Source of the DNA: Streptomyces sp. NK15101
Lineage (GTDB): Bacteria > Actinomycetota > Actinomycetes > Streptomycetales > Streptomycetaceae
DNA length: 64,000 nt
NCBI RefSeq assembly: GCF_020400725.1
Contig: NZ_JAINVG010000022.1
Span: 31,313-95,312, forward strand
Direction of reading: 5' to 3'
How positions within the stretch are numbered: the stretch's first letter is position 1; each line of letters starts with the position of its first letter. A program made the translations under genes and the position numbers. The notes beneath the pieces are model-generated. The model saw nothing but the letters and a program-made list of their open reading frames with translations, was not told the DNA's origin and ran no database searches. Below, piece by piece: positions 42,640 through 50,432 of the stretch.

Positions 42640-43304
42640 TCCGTGTCGTGCTCGCCGACGACCAGACCCTGGTCCGGGCCGGCTTCCGGTCGATCCTCTC
42701 CGACGAGGAGGACATCGAGGTCGTCGGCGAGGCCGGGGACGGGGAGCGGGCGATCGGACTCGCCCGCGAACTGCGCCCGGACGTCGTCCTGATGGACATC
42801 CGCATGCCGGTGCTCGACGGCCTGGAGGCCACCCGCCGCATCACCGCCGACGCACGGCTCGAAGGGGTGCGGGTGGTCGTCCTGACCACCTTCGACGCGG
42901 ACGACCACGTGTACGGGGCGCTGCGCGCCGGCGCCTCGGGTTTCCTGGTCAAGGACACCGAACCGATGGAACTGCTGCACGCGGTACGGGTCGTGGCGCG
43001 CGGCGACGCCCTGATCTCCCCGGCCGTGACCCGCCGTCTGATCGCCGAGTTCGCCGGTCTCGCCGGGCGGCAGCCGGACCCGAGCCCCCGGCTCAACGCC
43101 CTCACCGAGCGGGAGCGCGAGGTGCTGGGCCTGGTGGGCGCCGGGCTCTCCAACGACGAGATCGCCGGTCGGCTCGTCCTCTCCCCCGCCACCGCCAAGA
43201 CCCACGTCAGCCGGATCATGACCAAGCTGGCCGTGCGGGACCGGGCGCAGCTGGTGATCCTGGCGTACGAGTCCGGGATGATCACCCCGGGCTGGCTGGC
43301 CTGA
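42636..43304 (+). CDS. NarL-family response regulator
   Basis: A 222-residue regulator paired with the preceding kinase by an ATGA overlap. The receiver domain shows VVLADDQTLVRAGFRSIL, phospho-acceptor Asp in VVLMDIRMPVLDGLEA and Lys in GFLVKDTEPMELLHAV. The C-terminal LuxR helix-turn-helix reads LTEREREVLGLVGAGLSNDE. It lies 138 bases before the cytochrome bd-like operon on the same strand and may regulate it, but no direct site is visible. Confidence 0.95.
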   Translation: MIRVVLADDQTLVRAGFRSILSDEEDIEVVGEAGDGERAIGLARELRPDVVLMDIRMPVLDGLEATRRITADARLEGVRVVVLTTFDADDHVYGALRAGASGFLVKDTEPMELLHAVRVVARGDALISPAVTRRLIAEFAGLAGRQPDPSPRLNALTEREREVLGLVGAGLSNDEIAGRLVLSPATAKTHVSRIMTKLAVRDRAQLVILAYESGMITPGWLA

Positions 43305-43442
43305 GGCGCCCCCTTAGGGGTCAGGCCTGCCACGGGACGACTCCCGGGGTACGCGCGCGTGGAGCGGCGCAACCACCGGGGTACGGCCGGTGTCCACTCC
43401 GGGGTGACGCGGGGCCCCTGACCGTACGCCCACGCTGACCGG

Positions 43443-44753
43443 GTGAATCAGGACGTACTCGATCTCGCGCGGCTGCAGTTCGCCCTCACCGCGGGCGGCC
43501 ACTTCCTCTTCGTGGCCCTCACCCTGGGGCTGGCGACCGTCGTGGCCGTGCTCCAGACCTGGGCGACGTTCGGCCGGAAGCCGCTGTACGCGCGCATGGT
43601 GCGGTTCTGGGGCCGGCTTTACGTGATCAACTACGCGGTCGGGATCGTCACCGGCCTCGTGATGGAGTTCCAGTTCGGCATGGCGTGGAGCGGGCTCACG
43701 CACGAGGCGGGCAACGTCCTGGGAGCCTCGCTCGCCGTCGAGACGATCGTGGCGTTCTTCGTCGAGTCGACCTTCCTCGGCCTGTGGATCTTCGGCTGGC
43801 ACCGGCTCAACCGCTGGGCGCACCTGACCGCGATCTGGATCGTCGTCCTGACCGCCTACCTCTCCGCGTACTGGATCCTCGTCTCCAACGGCTTCCTCAA
43901 CCACCCCGTGGGGTACGCCTCCGAGGGCGGCGAGCTGGTCCTCGACGACCCGGTCGCCGTCCTCACCAACCCCTCCGCGCTGCTCGCCTTCGGGCACGTC
44001 CTGGCGGGCGCGCTGCTGACCGCCGGCTTCTTCATGGCGGGGGTGAGCGCGTACCACCTCTTCCGGCGCAGCCCGGAGTGGGAGTTCTTCGGCCGCAGCC
44101 TGCGCGTCGGGGTCTTCCTGTCGGCGCCCGCACTGATGGCCGCGGCCGTCTTCGGCGGACTGCAGTTCGGCGCCCTCACCACCTTCCAGCCCATGAAGTC
44201 GGCCGTCTTCAGCGGAAACGCGGCCGAGATCGCGCGCGTGCAGGCGGAGCTGACGGCCCGTTTCGGCCCGGGCGACTACGTGCCCTCGGAGGCGTGGACG
44301 CGGGGCGGCGGCCTGGTGATGCTCATCGGCTTCGCGCTGATGATGTACCTGTGCTTCGCCGGGGTGATCCTGGCCTGCTTCAAGAAGGCCGTCTTCCGGT
44401 TCCGGCTCTGGCACCTCGTCCTGATGGCGGCCGTGCCGCTGCCGTACCTCGCGATGATCGGCGGCTGGGTCTTCCGGGAGGCGGGGCGGCAGCCGTGGGT
44501 GGTCTACGGGCTCCTCAGGACGGAGGACGCGGTCTCGGACCTCTCCCCCGGCACCATGCGCCTCTCCCTCACCGTCTTCACCACGGTCTTCGCGCTGCTC
44601 GCCCTCCTCAACGCCTGGCTCCTCGCCCGGCACGCCCGCCGCGGCCCCGTCGAGTCCGGCCTCGGTCACGACGAGCGCCCGGACCCCGCCGACGGCGAGG
44701 AGGGGACGCCGCCGCCCGACCCGGCGGACTCGCTGCCGGCTCCCCGCTACTGA
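43443..44753 (+). CDS. cytochrome bd-type oxidase subunit I
   Basis: A 436-residue CydA-family quinol oxidase subunit with about nine helices. Heme-ligand regions are present: the first-helix His in ALTAGGHFLFVALTLGL, Glu in VTGLVMEFQFG, the distal His in LLAFGHVLAGALLTAGFFMA, and ETIVAFFVESTFLG. TTFQPMKSAVFSG corresponds to the QPxK region. The Q loop is short, and the C-terminal tail is acidic and Pro-rich. GTG 43443 starts the first helix. It is followed by an unusual small subunit II, so this is probably not the standard cydAB of the genome. Confidence 0.88.
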   Translation: MNQDVLDLARLQFALTAGGHFLFVALTLGLATVVAVLQTWATFGRKPLYARMVRFWGRLYVINYAVGIVTGLVMEFQFGMAWSGLTHEAGNVLGASLAVETIVAFFVESTFLGLWIFGWHRLNRWAHLTAIWIVVLTAYLSAYWILVSNGFLNHPVGYASEGGELVLDDPVAVLTNPSALLAFGHVLAGALLTAGFFMAGVSAYHLFRRSPEWEFFGRSLRVGVFLSAPALMAAAVFGGLQFGALTTFQPMKSAVFSGNAAEIARVQAELTARFGPGDYVPSEAWTRGGGLVMLIGFALMMYLCFAGVILACFKKAVFRFRLWHLVLMAAVPLPYLAMIGGWVFREAGRQPWVVYGLLRTEDAVSDLSPGTMRLSLTVFTTVFALLALLNAWLLARHARRGPVESGLGHDERPDPADGEEGTPPPDPADSLPAPRY

Positions 44754-44788
44754 ACAGCCCGTACCCCCACCGACACCGAGGAGCCCTC

Positions 44789-45568
44789 GTGGAGACCCTG
44801 GCCATCGCCCTGCTCGCCTTCTTCACCGTGGGCTGGTCCGTCCTCGCCGGAGCGGACATCGGCACCGGCATGCTCGCCCCCTGGCTCGGCCGGAACGACC
44901 GCGAGCGGCGCCTCGTCCTCGCCTCCTTCGCCCCCTTCTTCCTGGGCGACGAGGTCTGGCTGGTGGCCGCGGCCGGCATCTTCGTCGGCTGCTTCCCCGC
45001 CCTCGAAGGGGAGCTCCTGAGCGGCCAGTTCCCGGTCCTCGTGGCCCTCCTGGCCGGCTGGATCCTCCGGGACGCGGGGCTCTGGTCGCGCGCCGGGGGC
45101 CCCGGACCCCGCTGGCGCGCGGGCTGCGACGCCGCCGTGGCGTGCGGCAGCTGGGCCGTCGCGCTCTCCTGGGGGTGGCTGCTCGCCGCCCTGCTGACCG
45201 GCCGCCCGTACGCCCCGGCGACGGGCCCGACGGCGGTCCTCACGGCCCTCGCCGTGGCCGCGCTGTTCGCCGCGCACGGGCTCGGGTTCGCCTCGCTGCG
45301 CCTCACGGGCGTGCCGTACGAGCGGGCCCGGCGGCTCGTCGGAGGCGCCGGGCGCCCCTGGCAGTCCTTCGCGCTCACCGGCGTCCTGCTGGCCGGGCTG
45401 CCGCTGTGGGCGGGCACCGCGCTGCCCCTGGCCGCGCGGACGGCCGCGCCGAGCACGCTCCGGCTGCTCGTGCCCGCCCTGCTGGCCGTCACACCCGTCC
45501 TGGTCGGGATCCAGGTGTGGATCCGGCACGCCTTCCGGCACCGGGTGACCGGCCCCTCGTACCTCTGA
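44789..45568 (+). CDS. short cytochrome bd-type oxidase subunit II-like protein
   Basis: A 259-residue CydB-like protein, about 80 residues shorter than usual. The recognisable marks are diverged: AGADIGTGMLAPWLGRNDRE in place of the canonical GFDFGVGML, and FFLGDEVWLVAAAGIFVGCF in place of WDGNEVWL. Hydrophobic helices continue to the end (LLVPALLAVTPVLVGIQVWI). GTG 44789 has GAGGAG upstream, 35 bases after subunit I. cydC/cydD assembly genes are absent here. It may be an alternative quinol oxidase or a non-heme-d variant. Confidence 0.8.
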   Translation: METLAIALLAFFTVGWSVLAGADIGTGMLAPWLGRNDRERRLVLASFAPFFLGDEVWLVAAAGIFVGCFPALEGELLSGQFPVLVALLAGWILRDAGLWSRAGGPGPRWRAGCDAAVACGSWAVALSWGWLLAALLTGRPYAPATGPTAVLTALAVAALFAAHGLGFASLRLTGVPYERARRLVGGAGRPWQSFALTGVLLAGLPLWAGTALPLAARTAAPSTLRLLVPALLAVTPVLVGIQVWIRHAFRHRVTGPSYL

Positions 45569-45580
45569 CCGGGTGCGGGG

Positions 45581-46978
45581 TCAGGACTCCTTCTTGTGGT
45601 GCAGGGCCTTCTGCAGCCGGGCCACGACCGCCTCGCCGTACCTCCGGTGGCCGTGGACGCGCGGGTCGTCCGTGACGTCGTACCGCTTCACGTAGGCGCC
45701 GAGGAAGGCCTGGAGGGTGGCGACGGCCGGAATGGCGATCAGCGCGCCGACGGCCCCGAGCAGCGCCGTCCCCGCGATGACCGAGCCGAAGGCCACCGCC
45801 GGGTGGATGTCCACGGTCTTCGAGGTGAGCTTCGGCTGCAGCACGTAGTTCTCGAACTGCTGGTAGATCACGACGAAGCCGAGCACCCACAGCGCGTACC
45901 AGGGGTTGACCGTGAAGGCGATCAGCATCGGCAGGGCGCCGGCGAGGTAGGTGCCGATGGTCGGGATGAACTGCGAGACCAGACCGACCCACACGGCGAG
46001 CGCCGGGGCGTACGGCACGCCCAGGATCTCGAAGAGCACGAAGTGCGCGATGCCCGAGATGAGGGCCATCAGCCCGCGCGAGTAGAGGTAGCCGCCGGTC
46101 TTGTCGACCGCGATCTCCCACGCCCGCAGCACCTCGGCCTGCCGGGCGGGCGGCAGGACGGAACAGAGCGCACGGCGCAGCCGGGGCCCGTCGGCGGCGA
46201 AGTAGAACGCGAAGAGGAAGATCGTCAGGAGCCGGAACAGTCCGCCGAGGACGGTGGCGGAGACGTCGAGGACGCCGGACGCGCTGTTCTGCACGTACTT
46301 CTGCAGCCAGTCGGAGCTCAGCACGCTGTCCTGGACCTCGACGCGCGAGAGGTCCGTGTGGAAGTTCTGGTTGATCCAGTTGATCAGCGAGTCGAGGTAC
46401 TTCGGGAAGTTCTCGACCATGTCCACGATCTGGCCGGCCAGCATCGATCCGAGCAGGACGACGAAGCCGAGGCCGAAGGCCATGACGGCGAAGAAGACGA
46501 GGAAGGTGGCGAGGCCGCGGCGCATCCCGCGCGCCGCCATGCGTCCGACGGCCGGCTCGATGGCGAGGGCGAGGAAGAAGGCCAGCAGGACGTTGACGAG
46601 GAGGCCGACGAGCTGGTGGAAGGCCCAGTTGCCCAGCAGGAAGCAGGCGTAGAGCGCGAGGGCGAGCACGAGCGCGCGGGGCAGCCAGCGCGGCATCCGC
46701 GCGGACCCGGCGGCCCGGCCGGCCGTCGCCTCCGCCGCCACGGGCGCCGGAGCCGCGGGCGGGGCCGTCGCGGCGCTCCCCCCGGCCCCGGCCGCCGCGC
46801 CGGCGGCCGGCTCCGGGGAGGCCTTCCCATCCGCTACCGGCTCCGGCTCCGGCTCCGGGGAGGACGTCACGCCGGCCACCGGCTCCGGGGAAGCCGTCGA
46901 GCCGGGCACTTCGGGCACATCGTTCGGTTCGGTCTTGTCGGTGTCGTCAGTCGGGGCCACCCCGCCAGTCTCGCGCAC
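45581..46978 (-). CDS. AI-2E family permease-type membrane protein
   Basis: A 465-residue AI-2E/PerM-family membrane protein. The first 100 residues are acidic and Pro/Ala/Glu-rich, with repeated short SPEPE/SPEP units, and probably disordered. Then come about seven to eight helices: LVLALALYACFLLGNWAFHQ, LLVNVLLAFFLALAIEPAVG, ATFLVFFAVMAFGLGFVVLL, and LPMLIAFTVNPWYALWVLGF. A soluble loop with NFPKYLDSLINWINQNF is typical. The start may be GTG 46957 instead of 46978. The name does not imply autoinducer export; related proteins include ion antiporters. Confidence 0.85.
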   Translation of the reverse strand: MRETGGVAPTDDTDKTEPNDVPEVPGSTASPEPVAGVTSSPEPEPEPVADGKASPEPAAGAAAGAGGSAATAPPAAPAPVAAEATAGRAAGSARMPRWLPRALVLALALYACFLLGNWAFHQLVGLLVNVLLAFFLALAIEPAVGRMAARGMRRGLATFLVFFAVMAFGLGFVVLLGSMLAGQIVDMVENFPKYLDSLINWINQNFHTDLSRVEVQDSVLSSDWLQKYVQNSASGVLDVSATVLGGLFRLLTIFLFAFYFAADGPRLRRALCSVLPPARQAEVLRAWEIAVDKTGGYLYSRGLMALISGIAHFVLFEILGVPYAPALAVWVGLVSQFIPTIGTYLAGALPMLIAFTVNPWYALWVLGFVVIYQQFENYVLQPKLTSKTVDIHPAVAFGSVIAGTALLGAVGALIAIPAVATLQAFLGAYVKRYDVTDDPRVHGHRRYGEAVVARLQKALHHKKES

Positions 46979-47043
46979 CGCGCGGACATTCCACCCAGGA
47001 CCCCGTGAGATCCCCCGCCGTCACCCGGCGGTTCGCCTTCCGC

Positions 47044-47238
47044 TCACCGCTTGTCGGCCGGTACGTCGACGGCCGCGCAGACGGCACGCCACACGTCCTT
47101 CGCCTCCCAGCCGGCGTCCAGCGCCTCCCGCACCGTCCGGCCCCCGAGCTCCGCCATCACGTGGTCGCGCGCGAAGGACTCGGCGTAGGACGCACCGAAG
47201 TGGTCGGCCATCCGTTCCCAGAAAATCGTCAACCGCAT
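47044..47238 (-). CDS. DUF3046 protein
   Basis: A 64-residue conserved actinobacterial protein, MRLTIFWERMADHFGASYAE onward, with an acidic middle and Trp residues (GWEAKDVWRAVCAA). Function is unknown, but it is kept near recA in many actinomycetes. No signal or membrane segment is present. Confidence 0.9.
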   Translation of the reverse strand: MRLTIFWERMADHFGASYAESFARDHVMAELGGRTVREALDAGWEAKDVWRAVCAAVDVPADKR

Positions 47239-47317
47239 GAACCCAGTATCCCGCTCCCAAGAGTGCAGCCCGCTCCGCAGGCCTTGTCACCGCCCTTTTC
47301 CGCCCTACGGTCGGAGC

Positions 47318-48244
47318 ATGGCCGAAAAACCCCTCCCCTCGCCCTCGACTCCCCTGGCCCGCGCCGAACGCTTCGTCTGGCTGACGGCCCGCGTCCTCGA
47401 ACAGCGCCGGTTCGCCTACCACTTCCTGCGCGGTGGCCCGGACCAGGTCGAGACGGCCCTCATGGCGTACCTCAACGAGGACGGCGGCTACGGACACGCC
47501 CTCGAACCGGATCTGCGCGGGCCGGTGAGCCAGCCCCTGCACACCGCGCACGGACTGCGGGTCCTGGACTCCATCGGCCGCTGCGGCGGGCTGCGCGTGG
47601 AGCGGATCTGCCGCTACCTCACGGAGGTGTCCACGCACGACGGGGCGCTCCCGGCGATCCACCCGTCCCAGCGCGGCTACCCCTCGGCGCCCTTCCTCCC
47701 GGTCGTCGACGCCCCGCCGAGCGCGCTGCTCTCGACCGGTCCGGTGGTCGGCGTGCTGCACCGCAACCAGGTGTGGCACGCGTGGCTGTTCCGGGCCACC
47801 GAGTTCTGCTGGTCGGCCGTGGAGTCGCTCGAGAAGTCCCATCCGTACGAGATCCAGGCGGCCGTCGCCTTCCTGGACGGGGCCCCCGACCGCCCGCGCG
47901 CGGAGGCGGCCGCCGAGCGGCTCGGACGGCTCGTCCGTGAGCGGCGGCTCGTCGTCCTGGACCCCGACCAGCCCGAGGACCACTCGGTCCCGGAGGGGTA
48001 CGCGCCCGGCGAGGTCTTCCACCCGCACGACTACGCGCGCGTGCCGGACTCGCTCGCCGGGCGCTGGTTCACGGACGCGGAGATGGCCCGCTCGCTCGAC
48101 CGGCTCGAAGCCGACCAGCAGGAGGACGGCGGCTGGCCGGCCCGCCGGGACGCATGGGCGCCCGGCTCGGCCCTGGAGCGGCGCCCGATCGCCACCGTCG
48201 AGGCGCTGCGCACCCTCCGGGCGCACGGCCGCGTGATCGGCTGA
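47318..48244 (+). CDS. conserved protein of unknown function (prenyltransferase/squalene-cyclase-like alpha toroid)
   Basis: A 308-residue soluble protein, MAEKPLPSPSTPLARAERFV onward. Repeated helix pairs carry motifs such as LNEDGGYGHALEPDLRG and QQEDGGWPARRDAWAPG. These DGG(Y/W) repeats are like those of terpene-cyclase or prenyltransferase-beta toroids, so that fold is likely, but catalytic Asp motifs are not convincing. It may be a fold relative with no such activity. The ATG has GGAG one base too close upstream; a slightly different start is possible. Confidence 0.8.
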   Translation: MAEKPLPSPSTPLARAERFVWLTARVLEQRRFAYHFLRGGPDQVETALMAYLNEDGGYGHALEPDLRGPVSQPLHTAHGLRVLDSIGRCGGLRVERICRYLTEVSTHDGALPAIHPSQRGYPSAPFLPVVDAPPSALLSTGPVVGVLHRNQVWHAWLFRATEFCWSAVESLEKSHPYEIQAAVAFLDGAPDRPRAEAAAERLGRLVRERRLVVLDPDQPEDHSVPEGYAPGEVFHPHDYARVPDSLAGRWFTDAEMARSLDRLEADQQEDGGWPARRDAWAPGSALERRPIATVEALRTLRAHGRVIG

Positions 48245-48250
48245 GCGGGG

Positions 48251-48290
48251 CGCCCCGTGCCGGGCCGGGCGGCGGGCCCGGCACGGGGCG
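48251..48290. terminator. bidirectional hairpin terminator
   Basis: A perfect 16-bp stem (48251-48266 with 48275-48290) with an 8-base loop lies between the convergent 308-residue protein gene and azlD. Confidence 0.9.
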
Positions 48291-48310
48291 GAGGGGCACG
48301 GCCGCCGCCG

Positions 48311-48619
48311 TCACCAGCCCAGGGCCCGGACCCCCGCCGTGACGGCGACGGCCGCGCCCACGACGACCAGGAAGGGCGCGCGCAGGACGAGCGCGACGGC
48401 GGCCGCGGCGAGTCCGGCGGCCCGGGCGTCCACGACGAGGTCGCCGCCCGCGCTGAAGGTCTGCTGGGCGGTGAGCGCGGCGAGCAGCGCGACGGGCAGC
48501 AGGGCGGCGAGCCGCTGGACGAGCGGGCGTTCCAGCGCTCCGGCGGGCACGAGCAGGCCGACGAGCTTGACGAGGTAGCACCCGGCGGCGGTGAGGGCGA
48601 TCGCGATCCAGACGTTCAT
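48311..48619 (-). CDS. azlD: AzlD-family branched-chain amino acid exporter subunit
   Basis: A 102-residue membrane protein of the AzlD (small exporter subunit) family: VWIAIALTAAGCYLVKLVGL at the start and ALLPVALLAALTAQQTFSAG in the middle, ending with a helix rich in Val and Ala. It works with AzlC to export branched-chain amino acids. ATG 48619 overlaps the azlC stop by 4 bases. GTG/ATG frames upstream are AzlC's shadow. Confidence 0.9.
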   Translation of the reverse strand: MNVWIAIALTAAGCYLVKLVGLLVPAGALERPLVQRLAALLPVALLAALTAQQTFSAGGDLVVDARAAGLAAAAVALVLRAPFLVVVGAAVAVTAGVRALGW

Positions 48620-49356
48620 CGGGAGTCCTTCTCTCGTCCGGCGGGGGCCGTGCGCCGGCCCCGGGCCCAGAGCACGGCGGGCGCGGCGAGGGCGGCGGCG
48701 AGGACCGGGACGCCGGCGGGCAGGACGGGCAGCAGCCCGAGGCCGAGCAGGACGGCGGCCCCGGCGGTGGCGCGCTCGGTGGCGGACTTCAGCATGGGGG
48801 CGAGCAGGGCCAGGAAGACGGCGGGGCCGGCGGCGTCGAGGCCCCAGGCGGCGGTGTCGCCGATCGCCTCGGCACCGAGCGCTCCGAGGAGCGTGGTCAG
48901 GTTCCACAGGACGTACAGGGTGAGGCCGGTGGCGGTGAAGCCGATCCGGGCGGCCCGGCGGGTCGGCTGGGGAAGCGCGACGGCCGTGGTCTCGTCGATC
49001 ACCCAGTGCGCCGCGAAGGGCCTGACGGCCTTCGGCAGGGCGAGCAGCTGGGAGAGCCGCAGCCCGTAGAAGGCGTTGCGGGTGCCCAGGAAGAAGGCGC
49101 CGGCGGCGGCCGTGAAGGGGTTGCCGCCGGCGGCGAGCGCTCCGACCAGGGCGAACTGCGAGGCGCCGGTGAAGACGAGCAGGCTGAGGACGCAGGTCTG
49201 GAGGACGCTGAGGCCGGAGCCCGCCGAGGTCACGCCGAAGGCGAAGCCGGAGAGCCCGACGGCGACGCCGACGCCGAGCGCGTCGCGGACGACGGCCGCG
49301 TCGGGCTTGGCGGGGGCGCCGTCGCGTATGACGGGGGGTGCTGTCTGTTCTGCCAC
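48616..49356 (-). CDS. azlC: AzlC-family branched-chain amino acid exporter subunit
   Basis: A 246-residue AzlC membrane protein: VGLSGFAFGVTSAGSGLSVL, VFTGASQFALVGALAAGGNP, and the helix-turn loop LGTRNAFYGLRLSQLLALPK, followed by further helices. It forms an exporter with AzlD and overlaps it by 4 bases. The AraC-type regulator gene lies just upstream on the same strand and probably controls the pair. Confidence 0.93.
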   Translation of the reverse strand: MAEQTAPPVIRDGAPAKPDAAVVRDALGVGVAVGLSGFAFGVTSAGSGLSVLQTCVLSLLVFTGASQFALVGALAAGGNPFTAAAGAFFLGTRNAFYGLRLSQLLALPKAVRPFAAHWVIDETTAVALPQPTRRAARIGFTATGLTLYVLWNLTTLLGALGAEAIGDTAAWGLDAAGPAVFLALLAPMLKSATERATAGAAVLLGLGLLPVLPAGVPVLAAALAAPAVLWARGRRTAPAGREKDSR

Positions 49357-49469
49357 GTCAGGGACGCTACGGGGCGGGTGCCGACCCGGTCTTGTACGTT
49401 CTTGCGCCGACCTGCGGGGCCCGCCCGTGGGCGTTCACGTGTCAGGGCGCGGGTCCTGCCCGTCGGCGT

Positions 49470-50342
49470 TCAAGGACCAGGGCGCGGGGCCCGCCGGACC
49501 GTACCCCGCGCGCGTTGGTAGGCGCCCGGTGGCACCCCGACGCTGCGGGTGAAGTGCCGGCTGAGGTGCGACTGGTCGGTGAAGCCGACGGCGGCGGCCG
49601 CCTCCGCCGGGGGCGTCCCCGCGTCGAGGAGCTGCCTGGCCCGGCGTACGCGCGCGTCGGTGAGCCAGGTGTGCGGAGGCATCCCGTACGCCTCGCGGAA
49701 GGCGCGGAGCAGGGCGAACGGGCTGGTGCCGAGGTCGGCGGCGAGCCGCTCCAGGGTCGGCGGCTCGACCATCCCGGCCTCCAGGACGTCACGCGCGCGT
49801 GCCGCGTTCCGGGCGCCCGCCGAGCGGGGCGGGAGCGGGGTGACGAGCCCGCCGTGGCTGCGCAGCAGCCGGGCGGTGACCAGGCGCAGGAGGCTGTCCG
49901 CGGCGAGCGCGTTGCCCTCCTCCGCGGCCCGGTGGACGCCGACGACGAGCTGTGCGGCGTACGGGTCGTCGACGACGGGCGAGGTGAAGCCGGCCTCGCC
50001 GCGCAGGGCGAGGGTGTCGGCGGCGATCGAGCGGACGATCTCCGCGTCGGGGTAGATCGTCCGGTAGGTCCAGCCCTCGGGCACGGCCGCGTGCCCGGTG
50101 TGCGGGGTGTCCGGGTTGACGAGGGCGATCTGTCCGGGCCCGGCGTGGACGAGCTCGTCGCGGTAGTGGAAGGCCTCGACGCCCTCGGTGATGGCGGCGA
50201 AGACGAAGGACTCGTGGGTGTGCCGGGCGAAGGCCTTGCGGATGTAGTGGGCGTGCAGCAGGTCGACCCCGGGCAGCTCGGCGTACTGCCAGTACCGTGC
50301 CCGCTCCCCGCTCGCGCCGTCCCTCTCCGTGCCCCTGGCCAT
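49470..50342 (-). CDS. AraC-family regulator
   Basis: A 290-residue AraC/XylS regulator. The N-terminal half is a cupin-like ligand domain (HYIRKAFARHTHESFVFAAI, GQIALVNPDTPHTGHAAVPE). The C-terminal half has two helix-turn-helix units (LERLAADLGTSPFALLRAFR; AAAAVGFTDQSHLSRHFTRS, VGVPPGAYQRARG). It precedes azlC, so it is probably the exporter's amino-acid-responsive regulator. The 5' end is close to the divergent lhr start, about 90 bases away. Confidence 0.93.
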   Translation of the reverse strand: MARGTERDGASGERARYWQYAELPGVDLLHAHYIRKAFARHTHESFVFAAITEGVEAFHYRDELVHAGPGQIALVNPDTPHTGHAAVPEGWTYRTIYPDAEIVRSIAADTLALRGEAGFTSPVVDDPYAAQLVVGVHRAAEEGNALAADSLLRLVTARLLRSHGGLVTPLPPRSAGARNAARARDVLEAGMVEPPTLERLAADLGTSPFALLRAFREAYGMPPHTWLTDARVRRARQLLDAGTPPAEAAAAVGFTDQSHLSRHFTRSVGVPPGAYQRARGTVRRAPRPGP

Positions 50343-50432
50343 CCCCCCATTCTGCGCCCCTCCGGCGACCCGCGACGATCGGGATTCTCCAGGTCCGGGC
50401 GGTTGTCAGTGGCCGGGTGCACGATGGGGGGC

